From Bradyrhizobium sp. LMTR 3 (GTDB taxonomy: Bacteria; Pseudomonadota; Alphaproteobacteria; Rhizobiales; Xanthobacteraceae): a stretch of DNA of 64,000 bases. The notes below the pieces were generated by a model. The model saw only the letters and a list, made by a program, of their open reading frames with translations, was not told the origin of the DNA and did not search any database. Of the stretch, positions 42,732 to 51,736 are shown one piece after another. The stretch is taken from positions 62,001 through 126,000 of the forward strand of contig NZ_MAXC01000049.1 in assembly GCF_001693485.1 (NCBI RefSeq), read 5' to 3'. Every line of letters starts with the position of its first letter. The first letter of the stretch is position 1. Position numbers and translations under genes: made by a program.

Positions 42732-43316
42732 TCACTTGTCGAAGACTTTGCCGCCGGTCAGAAGCGGCGAGAGGATCAGCGCCACCGGTGCCTGCGTGGC
42801 GATGGCCTGCTTGATGGAGCGGTCGACGATGAATTCGAACTCGTCGAGCCTCGTCGCGGTGTGATGCTCCATCGCGAGCGAGTCCAGCACCGGCCGCATG
42901 GTGCGGCACACCAGCGACTGGCCGTAGTTGAATTCGCCGAGCGTGCCGCGTTCGGACACGAACATGATCAGCGGGATCTGATAGGGCACGGCCAGCGACG
43001 CCAGCACGTTCGCCAGCGTGGCGAACCCCGAAGTCTGCATCAGCACTGCGCCGCGCATGCCGGCCATCCAGGCGCCGGAGACGATGCCGACTGCTTCCTC
43101 TTCGCGTGCCGCGGGGAAGGTCGTGAAGAAAGGATCGGCGTGCAGGTTCCTGATCAGCGTCGTGAGGACGCGGTCGGGCACATAGGGGACCAGGCGAATG
43201 TCGTTGCGCTTGAGACTTTGCAGCACGATACCGTGCCAGCTCTTCTCAGAGGTGCTGCTCTCGGAAGTGCTTTTCTCGGAAGTACCTGGCGAGTTTTTTT
43301 CCTCTGCAACCGCCAT
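42732..43316 (-). CDS. PYR-domain subunit of a split 2-keto acid decarboxylase
   Basis: A 194-residue protein equal to the N-terminal PYR domain of ThDP enzymes, like sulfopyruvate decarboxylase alpha (ComD). It carries AAREEEAVGIVSGAWMAG at about 69-86, with the Glu that activates ThDP, then MQTSGFATLANVLASL and IPLIMFVSERG. The first 27 residues are an odd Ser/Thr/Glu/Lys tract with tandem SES-STSEKS units, absent from typical family members. GGGAGACCAAA precedes the ATG. The pair lacks visible phosphonate or coenzyme M genes nearby. Confidence 0.85.
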   Translation of the reverse strand: MAVAEEKNSPGTSEKSTSESSTSEKSWHGIVLQSLKRNDIRLVPYVPDRVLTTLIRNLHADPFFTTFPAAREEEAVGIVSGAWMAGMRGAVLMQTSGFATLANVLASLAVPYQIPLIMFVSERGTLGEFNYGQSLVCRTMRPVLDSLAMEHHTATRLDEFEFIVDRSIKQAIATQAPVALILSPLLTGGKVFDK

Positions 43317-43641
43317 TTTGGTCTCCCTTTGCCGCGCCGATTTTCGCTGGCGTTCATCCTTGGAGCGGCGAAACTTGACGCCGTGAGCGAGATTGTCAAC
43401 ATGTTCCGATCGTATCCTGCTCTGCGCCGCGCGCCGCTACATCGGGCATGCGACGATGTGAGATAAGCAAGAAAAGATTTCGAGAGGGGATGCCCATGGC
43501 TAGATTCGTCCGGACTGCCGCCGACGCGGCGTCGGCTGCCGCACCTGGGCCGCCCGTCCTTCCGCCCAGACCAATTCCCTGATCGGCTCCCGCCAAGCCC
43601 AACAAGCCTACGCTCTTCCGAACCGAAAGTTGCCAAGGAAA
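43317..43641. other. Divergent intergenic region with a possible 30-codon upstream frame
   Basis: The 325 bp lie between the decarboxylase pair and the hydroxyacid dehydrogenase. The only structure seen is a 30-codon plus-strand frame at 43490-43582 (ATGCCCATGGCTAGATTC onward), preceded by GAGAGGGG. It could be a leader peptide or chance. No palindromic operator was recognised. Confidence 0.35.
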
Positions 43642-44691
43642 ATGACCGTCAACAACAAGCGCGTGTTCTACGTCAAATACCTCGCCCACGAGATCTATGT
43701 CGATATCATGAAAGCGCGTGCCGACGTGCGGCTCGACCGACTGGAGAATGACAGCCCGGATACGATCGCAGCGCCGATCTTGTCGGCGGCGCATGCCTAC
43801 CAGGTCGGCGCGGCGCGTGACGAGATCGCCAGGCATTTCCATGTCGATCAGGATCTGTTGCGGCGGGCGCCGAACCTCCTGATCGTGTCCTCGAACGGGG
43901 CGGGCTTCGATCCCGTCGACGTCGATGCCTGCACGGCGGCCGGCGTGCTCGTCGTCAACCAGTCCGGCGGCAACGCCAACTCGGTCGCCGAACATGCGCT
44001 GGGGATGATGCTGACGCTGTCCAAGCGCATCCTCGAATCCGACCGCGCGCTGCGCCGCCAGGCCAACGTCAACCGCAACGCGCTGATCGGCAACGAGGTG
44101 CAGGGCAAGACGGTCGGCATCGTCGGGATCGGCAATGTCGGTCGCCGTATCGCCGAGCTCTGCAACGGCCTGCTGCATATGAAGGTGATCGCTTACGATC
44201 CCTATATAACCGCGGAAGAAATCGCCGCCCGCGGCGGCGAAAAGGTCGAGCTTCACGATCTGATGCGCCTTTCGGATTTCGTCTCGATCTCCTGTCCCCT
44301 GACCAAGGAGAATCGCCGCATGATCGGCGCCCGCGAGTTCGCGCTGATGCAACCGCACGCCTTCTTCATTACCACGGCGCGCGGCTTCATTCACGACGAG
44401 GAAGCGCTGTACGAGGCGTTGCGCGACAGACGCATTGCCGGGGCCGGCCTCGATGTCTGGGACAAGGAGCCCCCGCCGCCGGAGCACCCGCTGCTGCAGT
44501 TCGACAATGTGCTGGCGAGTCCGCACACGGCCGGAGTGACCAAGGAAGCGCGCATCAACATGGGCCGGATCGCCGCCGAGCAAATTCTCGATGCGCTCGA
44601 CGGCAAGCGGCCGCCGCGCATCGTCAATCCCGAGGTGTGGCCCGACTACGCCAAGCGCTTCGAACGGACGTTCGGATTCGCGCCGAAATAG
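43642..44691 (+). CDS. D-isomer 2-hydroxyacid dehydrogenase
   Basis: A 349-residue NAD-dependent dehydrogenase. The Rossmann motif GKTVGIVGIGNVGRRIAELC lies at about 154-173, followed by the aspartate or lysine discrimination region. The catalytic residues sit in TARGFIHDEEALYEAL (Arg), then WDKEPPPPEHPLLQFDN (Glu) and ASPHTAGVTKEA (His). It interconverts a 2-keto acid and a D-2-hydroxy acid in the cytoplasm. CCAAGGAAA precedes the ATG; the earlier TTG in frame is less likely. It lies 29 bp before an alpha/beta hydrolase gene, so they are likely cotranscribed. Confidence 0.9.
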   Translation: MTVNNKRVFYVKYLAHEIYVDIMKARADVRLDRLENDSPDTIAAPILSAAHAYQVGAARDEIARHFHVDQDLLRRAPNLLIVSSNGAGFDPVDVDACTAAGVLVVNQSGGNANSVAEHALGMMLTLSKRILESDRALRRQANVNRNALIGNEVQGKTVGIVGIGNVGRRIAELCNGLLHMKVIAYDPYITAEEIAARGGEKVELHDLMRLSDFVSISCPLTKENRRMIGAREFALMQPHAFFITTARGFIHDEEALYEALRDRRIAGAGLDVWDKEPPPPEHPLLQFDNVLASPHTAGVTKEARINMGRIAAEQILDALDGKRPPRIVNPEVWPDYAKRFERTFGFAPK

Positions 44692-44720
44692 GCCATCACC
44701 TCCGCGAGGGACGATCCACG

Positions 44721-45602
44721 ATGGCCGAGCCGGCAGATCGCGTTTACGAGTCGCAGGGGCTGCGGTTGCATTATGTCGACTGGGGCAATGAATCAGCGCC
44801 GCCTTTGATCCTTGTCCATGGCGGGCTCGATCATTGCCGCAACTGGGATGCGATAGCGCGAGACCTGCAGCCGCATTTCCATATCATGGCGCCGGACCTG
44901 CGCGGCCACGGCGATTCCGAATGGGCGAAGGGAAGCAGCTACAGCCTCACTGACAACGTCTATGACCTCACCCGGCTGATGCGCTTTGCGGGGCTGCAGG
45001 ACGCGGCGATTGTCGGCCACTCGATGGGCGGCATGGTCGCATTGGCCTATGCCGGTACCTATCCAGAGAGCGTCTCGCGTCTGGTGGTGCTGGACGGTGC
45101 TTTCCTGTTGGGCTCGCAGGCGGCGCCGATCCACGAGCAGATGTCGCGCTGGATCGACCAGCTCGACCGTATCGCGGAGTACCAACCGAGCACGTTCCGG
45201 ACGATCGAGGAGGCCGCGAAGCGGTTGTTCGCGCGCAACAAGCGGCTGGCGCCGGCGTTGGCGCTTCATCTTGCCAGCTATGGCGTTCGGAAAGGCGCCG
45301 ACGGACTCTATCGCTGGAAGTTCGATCATTATCAGCGGGCGAGGGCACCATACCGGCTGTCGCCGGATGACTATGCCGCCCTGTGGTCGCGCATCACCTG
45401 TCCGACCCTGTTGATGTGGGGCGAGGAAAGCTTTCTTCCCGATCCCGCCGGCCTGCTCGCGCACTTCAAGACTGCCGAACTGCAGAAGGTCGCGGGCGCT
45501 GGACACTGGCTGCATCACGACCGGCTCGATGTAGTCCTGGCGTCGCTGCGACGGTTTCTCGATGCCCCGCTCGGAGCGGGCAAAGCGGCCGCTCGCCCCT
45601 AG
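44721..45602 (+). CDS. Alpha/beta hydrolase
   Basis: A 293-residue cytoplasmic alpha/beta-fold hydrolase. LILVHGGLDHCRNWDAIARD carries the oxyanion region, GHSMGGMVALAY the nucleophile Ser, LLMWGEES the acid region, and GAGHWLHHDRLD the His. No signal peptide is seen. GAGGGACGATCCACG precedes the ATG. Its likely operon with the hydroxyacid dehydrogenase suggests it releases the hydroxy or keto acid from an ester or lactone. The specificity cannot be read from sequence. Confidence 0.88.
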   Translation: MAEPADRVYESQGLRLHYVDWGNESAPPLILVHGGLDHCRNWDAIARDLQPHFHIMAPDLRGHGDSEWAKGSSYSLTDNVYDLTRLMRFAGLQDAAIVGHSMGGMVALAYAGTYPESVSRLVVLDGAFLLGSQAAPIHEQMSRWIDQLDRIAEYQPSTFRTIEEAAKRLFARNKRLAPALALHLASYGVRKGADGLYRWKFDHYQRARAPYRLSPDDYAALWSRITCPTLLMWGEESFLPDPAGLLAHFKTAELQKVAGAGHWLHHDRLDVVLASLRRFLDAPLGAGKAAARP

Positions 45603-45743
45603 ACTATCCGAACATCCACAGGACCGTCCCGAATCGGGCTTTCAACTGACGGTTGATCCATGTATGCTGCTCCTGTCGATTGAGAGCTCGCTTATTTTCC
45701 ACGGCATCACGCGATTGGGATTCATTATATTGGGAGGAGCCAA

Positions 45744-46595
45744 GTGTATCTTCCTCGTCCTGCTTCTTTACTCTGCGTAACGACCACCCTTTCGCTATTG
45801 CTTGTCGCGACGGCCTGTGCGGAGGTCTGCAACTTTTTGCCGCCTGGCACCTCATTGCGCGATGGCCAGCTTTTCTATCGCACCGCCGCCAGTGGCAGTT
45901 GGACGGAGATGCCCGAAGCCGGCGTGAATTTGGCCGGACAACATACTTCGTTCGCCTACGTGGTCAGCGAGACGATCGAAGATCAGCGCGCCGGCGTCGT
46001 CATCCTGAAATTCGGCCGCACGCGGCAGCCGGATGAACCCCAGGTGGATCGCAGCCAGAAGAGGGTGCGTCTCCTGCGTTACACCGTGCCGTTTGACAAC
46101 GGTACCTGCCGGGCCGCGCCTGCGTTCGGCGGGGAGTCGGTCTCCGCCAAGAACTACGACGACTACCACGATGCCGGAAAATCCGGCGATGAGGACGCAA
46201 CGCTCGGGAGCTTTCACTTCACTTACGCCGCGCGACGAGGCGGTTGCCGCGAGACCAATAGCAGGATCGGAGACTCAATCGGCTTTAGATCACGCAGCAA
46301 TCGGGGGCAGTTTTCGTTCGATATGGATGTAGTCGATCGAGGAACCTATTGGCAGCCGCTGCTCTATGTCGGAATAACGACCGCCCTTGCGAGTTCGGAA
46401 AATCTCCAGGACCAAAGCGTGGAAACCAAGCAATACCGGGTCGCGTGGGGACAACCGTCCTGCATCCGTTTCCGGCACAAGGTTCCGGCACGTGCGGGTT
46501 TCCTGCGGATCAACGATCTGGAAGGCCTTTCGAGCGGAGGGTATCAGGGGCCGGTGCGCGCGCCGGAGCGGAGATGGCTGTTGTCGTCTCCCTGA
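45744..46595 (+). CDS. Exported protein of unknown function
   Basis: A 283-residue protein with a signal peptide (residues 1-26, SLLCVTTTLSLLLVATACA). The mature part contains six or so Cys and an Asp/Arg/Ser-rich middle. No family is recognised. The GTG start follows GGGAGGAGCCAA at good spacing; there is no suitable ATG near it. It lies 36 bp before the membrane patatin gene and is probably cotranscribed with it. It may act with the phospholipase at the envelope, for example as an inhibitor, partner or lipid-binding protein; this is inference from order only. Confidence 0.7.
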   Translation: MYLPRPASLLCVTTTLSLLLVATACAEVCNFLPPGTSLRDGQLFYRTAASGSWTEMPEAGVNLAGQHTSFAYVVSETIEDQRAGVVILKFGRTRQPDEPQVDRSQKRVRLLRYTVPFDNGTCRAAPAFGGESVSAKNYDDYHDAGKSGDEDATLGSFHFTYAARRGGCRETNSRIGDSIGFRSRSNRGQFSFDMDVVDRGTYWQPLLYVGITTALASSENLQDQSVETKQYRVAWGQPSCIRFRHKVPARAGFLRINDLEGLSSGGYQGPVRAPERRWLLSSP

Positions 46596-46631
46596 GAACA
46601 TCTCCCTGTCAATCTGTCTGGCGAAAAGAGC

Positions 46632-49454
46632 ATGTTCAGCAAGAGCGCGATCGGTAAGGCTGCACTGTCGGATTTCATTCGTCAGCACAACTCCAGAGCC
46701 GAGCCGGAATCGACCGCCGACCATGATGAGCGAATGCGTGAGCGAGCCGAAGAGATCATCAAGGCGGAGAGGAACCATATCGTTCCCGCCGGCGAGCAAG
46801 CGCAAGAGACGATCTGGTGCGGCATCGGCCTTTCCGGCGGCGGTATCCGGTCGGCATCCCTGGCACTCGGCGTCCTGCAGGCCCTGGCCGAGGCCGGATT
46901 GCTGGGCCGCTTTCAGTACATCTCGAGCGTCTCCGGCGGCGGCTACGTTGCGTCAGCGCTGCAATGGTGGTGGTCACGCGGGCGCGAGACCGGCGGTTCG
47001 AAGGTCAACGAAGGGCCGGATTCGCAGACGCTGTTCGGAACCAGTCCCACAAATTTTCCCTATGGATCGGCGCGGCCGAAGCCCGGGCGGGGCAACAACA
47101 GCTCAAACCCCACCCCGACACAGCGTGGCGTCGATAACCTTGCATTCCTGCGCTCGCATAGCTCGTTTCTGGTACCCGGCAATGGCCTCAATTTATGGTC
47201 GATGTTCGGGGTGCTGTTCCGCACCATCGTCATAAGCCTCCTGACGTGGCTGCCGCTTCTGACCCTGCTGGCGCTCCTGGTATTTGCGGCGAACGTTTTC
47301 GTCCTCAATCCGATTGCCAATAAGCTCGATCTTTGGTCTCCGATCGGCAAGCTGGTACCCGACGCCTGGCACGAAACCCAACCGCTGCCAGCTCGGCTCG
47401 ACAAATGTTTGAAGGACGCTGACTACGTTCCCGACGCTGCGCAAAAGCCCGACACGGCAAAGCTTGTCGAGTTGCGCAAATGCGCCGATATTGCGCCAGC
47501 ATCCCTCCGCCGGAGCATTCCGGAATGCAATCAGTGGCAGATGCCGTCCTGCCTGCAGAAGATCGGAGCGGCGCTGGTCGCTGAGCAAGCTTTTGCGGTG
47601 CCGCTAAGCCGACTTCGCTATCCCGCGTTCTTTGCCGTGCTGCTCTACGGGTTTTATGTGATGTCCGCAGCGTTCGTGAGTGCGGCGGTGCTGTTCGCAC
47701 TGATCAGCCGTTCACCTCAGGATGCGCCTTCCTATCGCGAGCGACGAATCCTCGGTGCGGCCTGCGTGCTGGGTCTTCTTATCGGGATAGCTCTGACATT
47801 CAGCAGCCGGGATCCGTCGCTCCTGGTCGTCATCCTGGCAGGAATCATATTCCTGCTCGTCGCGGTCGTCACGATCGCCGCCGATCTGCTGACGGATGCA
47901 TCGCTCAATCCGAGCTACTGGCTGAGACGCAAGCTCGAAGTCTTTCTCGGGATAAGTTTCATTCCGACCATCACCGTGCTTGCGGTAAGCACCATTCCGA
48001 TCATTCCTTATTATGTCATGAGCGGGTGGTCGAAGACCGGAACGCTGACCGGCACCATCGGCCTCGTCGGGGGCATTGCCTCGGCGCTATATGGCTACTA
48101 CACGTTCTTGCGAAACATCGTGCCAAGCCTCGTGGGTCACATCGTCGCCACCGTCGGCGCTGTGCTCTATATCTATATGACGCTTGTGGTCGCCTACACG
48201 CTCTCCGTCGTCATGGTCTACCCTACCGAGTTCATTTCCGGTGCGACTTCCGAGACGCTCGTTCACGTTATAGCGATCCTGGCGCTCGGCTCGATACCCC
48301 TGGCCGCGATTATCGCGTTTCGCGCCAACATCAATTTTATCGGACTGCACCGTTTCTATCGGGACCGCCTGATGGAAGCGTTCATGCCGTCCGAAGCATC
48401 GGTTGCGGCGACGAACGTCAACTATTCGCCTGCCGCGGACAGTTTGTCGATCGATGCGCTCAGGAACACGTCGTCCCTTGGTTTGCCGTATCCCCTGATC
48501 AACGCCAACGTCATCCTGATCAACGACCTCAATCGCAAATATGCCTCGCGGGGCGGAGACAATTTTATCATCTCGCCGCTGTTCGTCGGCAGCAGCGCGA
48601 CCGACTGGCAGAAAACCGGCGAGTACATCAAGATGAACGGTCCGCTGACGCTGCCTTCGGCCATGGCTGCGTCGGGCGCGGCGGCATCCGCGAGCGCTGG
48701 CTATATCGGCACCGGCATCACGATGAATACGCTGGTGTCCGCCGTGATGTCCTTGCTGAATGTGCGGCTTGGCTTGTGGGTCGGCAACCCGTTTCACCAG
48801 CAAGCGCGCAAGGTGAGATCAATCCCGACTTTCTGGAATCCCGGCTTGCTCTCCGGAATTCTGGGCAGGGCGCACGCCCATGACAGCAGGTTCATCGAGT
48901 TGACCGATGGCGGCCATTTTGAAAACCTTGCCTTGTATGAACTGGTGCGCCGCAGGTTGAAGGTCATTCTGATCGTGGACGGCGAGGCGGACCCCAACAT
49001 CAGCCTGGCTTCCCTAGTGTCCGCAACGAGGCGAATCCAGGAGGACTTCGGCGCCACGTTGGAATTTTATCCGGATCTCGGGCCTGAGCGGCTCATCATG
49101 CGCGCCGCGGCCGGCTATCCGGAGGCGGTACGCTACGCCAAAGCGCCGTTCCTGGTGGGGAAGCTGACCTACAACCACGACACCGAGAAGGAGGGCTTCC
49201 TGATCTACATCAAATCGACGTTGATCCGGCAGATGGACTTCACGACGGCGGGCTATTTGGCTTCAAACCCCGAATTTCCCCATCAATCTACGGTCGATCA
49301 GTTCTTCGATCCCATTCAGTTCGATGCCTACCGCTATCTCGGCTATGAAAGCGCGAGGACGATGATCGACGAGGTCAAGCTGGCCAGGACGATCGCGAAG
49401 CCTCAGGAAATCGCCGATGAATACTGCGCCTCGGCGAGAGCCGACATCACGTGA
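46632..49454 (+). CDS. Large membrane-embedded patatin-like phospholipase
   Basis: A 940-residue patatin-family protein split around membrane segments. The first catalytic part has GIGLSGGGIRS at 64-74 (oxyanion loop) and SVSGGGY at 99-105 with the nucleophile Ser101; the residue two before it is Ser, not Gly. The middle (about 190-580) contains several hydrophobic segments, for example TIVISLLTWLPLLTLLALLV and PSLLVVILAGIIFLLVAVV. The second catalytic part carries ELTDGGHFENLALYELVRR with Asp759 of the Ser-Asp dyad. It is about three times the length of a plain patatin. It should cleave acyl chains from membrane lipids. Confidence 0.85.
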   Translation: MFSKSAIGKAALSDFIRQHNSRAEPESTADHDERMRERAEEIIKAERNHIVPAGEQAQETIWCGIGLSGGGIRSASLALGVLQALAEAGLLGRFQYISSVSGGGYVASALQWWWSRGRETGGSKVNEGPDSQTLFGTSPTNFPYGSARPKPGRGNNSSNPTPTQRGVDNLAFLRSHSSFLVPGNGLNLWSMFGVLFRTIVISLLTWLPLLTLLALLVFAANVFVLNPIANKLDLWSPIGKLVPDAWHETQPLPARLDKCLKDADYVPDAAQKPDTAKLVELRKCADIAPASLRRSIPECNQWQMPSCLQKIGAALVAEQAFAVPLSRLRYPAFFAVLLYGFYVMSAAFVSAAVLFALISRSPQDAPSYRERRILGAACVLGLLIGIALTFSSRDPSLLVVILAGIIFLLVAVVTIAADLLTDASLNPSYWLRRKLEVFLGISFIPTITVLAVSTIPIIPYYVMSGWSKTGTLTGTIGLVGGIASALYGYYTFLRNIVPSLVGHIVATVGAVLYIYMTLVVAYTLSVVMVYPTEFISGATSETLVHVIAILALGSIPLAAIIAFRANINFIGLHRFYRDRLMEAFMPSEASVAATNVNYSPAADSLSIDALRNTSSLGLPYPLINANVILINDLNRKYASRGGDNFIISPLFVGSSATDWQKTGEYIKMNGPLTLPSAMAASGAAASASAGYIGTGITMNTLVSAVMSLLNVRLGLWVGNPFHQQARKVRSIPTFWNPGLLSGILGRAHAHDSRFIELTDGGHFENLALYELVRRRLKVILIVDGEADPNISLASLVSATRRIQEDFGATLEFYPDLGPERLIMRAAAGYPEAVRYAKAPFLVGKLTYNHDTEKEGFLIYIKSTLIRQMDFTTAGYLASNPEFPHQSTVDQFFDPIQFDAYRYLGYESARTMIDEVKLARTIAKPQEIADEYCASARADIT

Positions 49455-49573
49455 TTGCGCCGCCGACGGCGCTCCGGCAACATCGCATAACAAGGAATAA
49501 GAACGCGGCGTGCGTCCCACCGTCGGGGAGGGGAGCGGTCCGGCGTCCAACATCGCGCGCGAGAGAGACAACA

Positions 49574-50403
49574 ATGTCCGACAAGATTCAACATATCCGC
49601 CAGCTCAGTCCGGAATCGGCAGGCGACGCGCCGGGCCGCGGGCGCCTTCAGGGCCGCAGGATACTGGTCGTCGGCGGAGGGCAGCGCGTTCGACGCCGCT
49701 ACCGATCCGATCGGCAACGGCCGGGCGATGTCGCTGTTGTTCGCGCGGGAAGGGGCCCATATCGCGGTGGCCGACATGAACCGGGCCAGCGCCGAGGACA
49801 CCGTGCAGCGCATCGTCGCTGAGGGTGGTCAAGCCTTTTCGATCCAGGCCAACATCGCGCGCGAAGACGATGTGAACCGGATGGTCGATGAGGCGATCGA
49901 GGGACTCGGCGGATTCGACGGCATGGTGCTCAATGTTGGCATTGGGCTTGGCGCGCTTGACCTCGGCAGCGTAGATCTCAAGGAGTGGAATAATACGTTT
50001 CAATCTGACCGGACCGATGCTCTGCTGCCGCAAGGCACTCAAGCACATCGCCGAGGGCTCCTCGATCGTGTTCATCTCGTCGATCGCAGCTCTTCGAACC
50101 GGCTCACGGCTGGTCGCCTATGACGCGTCGAAAGCAGCGCTCGGCGGCTTGATGCGCAACGTCGCCAAGGAGGACGCCAGGCGTGGCATCCGCGCCAACA
50201 CCATCTGTCCCGGTCTGGTCGACACGCCGCTCGGCCGCCACGCCAGCGCCGGCCGCCCATCGCGCACCGCCTCGGGCATCCCGTTTGGCCGGATGGCGAC
50301 GGGCTGGGAGGTCGTCTATGCGGCGCTGTTTTTCGTTTCTGACGAGAGCGTCTACGTCAACGCCCAGACGCTGGCGGTCGACAGCGGCATCACCGGGCTT
50401 TGA
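49574..50403 (+). pseudogene. Short-chain dehydrogenase gene with two frameshifts
   Basis: Three reading frames in turn encode one SDR. The start MSDKIQHIRQ leads to RILVVGGGQR and shifts near 49685 to give FDAATDPIGNGRAMSLLFAR, then FDGMVLNVGIGLG. It shifts again near 50005 and continues as MLCCRKALKHIAEGSSIVFI with AYDASKAALGGLMRNV (catalytic Tyr and Lys). Each shift equals a loss of two or five bases, or a gain of one. The protein cannot be made as one chain without recoding, so it is a recent pseudogene or carries sequencing errors. Confidence 0.8.
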
Positions 50404-50770
50404 GGGGCAGAATCCGCGGAGAAAATCTCTTTCGCGGCGGGCGCGATCGGAGCAATAAATCCACCGCCAAAGGGCGCCGGGACAAAGCGCGTATTGCTAT
50501 TTTCCCCGATATCTCGACTGGTTTGCCGCTTGGGACCATTTTCCCTATGCGCCTTGCTTCCCGGCGCACATGGAAGATGAAGAGATGCGACAGGTTCGTT
50601 CATTGCTGAGCAGCGCCTCCTCCCGGATCGGGCGCCGGCTTTCCCAGATCGTAGCCATTGCCGCCGCCAGCCTGCCGGCTGCCGGCGCTTGAGGCGCGGG
50701 CGTCCTTCACTGCTCCGAGATCACGTCTAACCCTGTCAGCGCCTGATCGAGGGGCTGGACGAGCAGGTCC
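50404..50770. other. Convergent intergenic region, nothing recognised
   Basis: The 367 bp separate the SDR pseudogene and the minus-strand GhrA-like gene. Only short frames without ribosome-binding sites are present. Confidence 0.4.
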
Positions 50771-51706
50771 TCAATAGCCCCGTTCGCGATCGATGGAGTG
50801 CGGCGGCCGACGGCCGGCCCGTATCGCTTCCGCCGTCGCGCGAAACGTCGCGCCGATCGCTTCCACGCTCACCTCGCAGGCATCGTGTGGCGTGACGACG
50901 ATGCGAGGATGCCGCCAGAACGGATGGCGCGGCGCCAGTGGCTCGGTAGCGAAGACGTCGAGCGCAGCGCCGGCCAATTGCCCGCCCTCCAGCGCGGCAA
51001 GCAGATCGGCTTCAACCAGATGTTCGCCGCGGCCGACCTGGATCAGGTAGCCGCCGCGATACATTCGGGCGAATGTCTTGCGGTTGAGAATGCCTTTTGT
51101 CTCCGGCGTCAGTGGCAGCAGGTTCACGAGGACCTCGGTCTGGCCGAGCATGGCTTCGAGGCCCGCTGCGCCGTCGAAGCCGCTTATGCCCTGCGGCGCC
51201 TGCTTCGCGGTCCGGCTCCATGCCATGACAGGGAAGCCAAGCAAGGCAAGATCGGCGGCGACACGGCGGCCGATTTCGCCAAAGCCCAAAATGCCGACCG
51301 GCACGTCCTGCGCCCGGCGCTGGCCGAGACGCTGCCAGCGTTCCTCGCGCTGCTGCGCCTGATAGGTTGCAAAGCGCCGCTGATGTCCGATCACGTGCCA
51401 GGTAACGAAGCCCGACATCATCTGCGCCTGCGCCGGATCGACGACACGGATCACGTCCACGTCGGGCCGCAGGCTGGGACACGCCAAAATGTTGTCGACG
51501 CCGGCGCCGATCGAGCACACGGCCTGCAGGTTGGGGTAGCGCTCGAAGGCGTCATCCGGCGGATGCCAGGCCACCGCCAGCCGCACGTCCGTTGCCGGAC
51601 CGTCGTGGGGATGGCTGACGATTTCGATGCGGTCGGCGGCGCGCATGAATTGCGGGCCGAGATAGCCACGGAGATCGAGGCTCTTGCTGACGAGAACACA
51701 ACGCAT
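50771..51706 (-). CDS. GhrA-like glyoxylate/hydroxypyruvate reductase
   Basis: A 311-residue D-2-hydroxyacid dehydrogenase of the GhrA branch. It shows NLQAVCSIGAGVDNI, VTWHVIGHQRRFATYQAQQR, VPVGILGFGEIGRRVAADLA (NADP loop), LIQVGRGEHLVEADLLAAL with the catalytic Arg, and VTPHDACEVS with the His. It reduces glyoxylate or hydroxypyruvate with NADPH. It lies 30 bp after the ABC ATPase gene and ends the operon that starts with the class II aldolase, so it likely processes a 2-keto acid released from the imported compound. Confidence 0.88.
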   Translation of the reverse strand: MRCVLVSKSLDLRGYLGPQFMRAADRIEIVSHPHDGPATDVRLAVAWHPPDDAFERYPNLQAVCSIGAGVDNILACPSLRPDVDVIRVVDPAQAQMMSGFVTWHVIGHQRRFATYQAQQREERWQRLGQRRAQDVPVGILGFGEIGRRVAADLALLGFPVMAWSRTAKQAPQGISGFDGAAGLEAMLGQTEVLVNLLPLTPETKGILNRKTFARMYRGGYLIQVGRGEHLVEADLLAALEGGQLAGAALDVFATEPLAPRHPFWRHPRIVVTPHDACEVSVEAIGATFRATAEAIRAGRRPPHSIDRERGY

Positions 51707-51736
51707 CGTTCAAGCGGCCTTGTTCATGCTGCCTTG

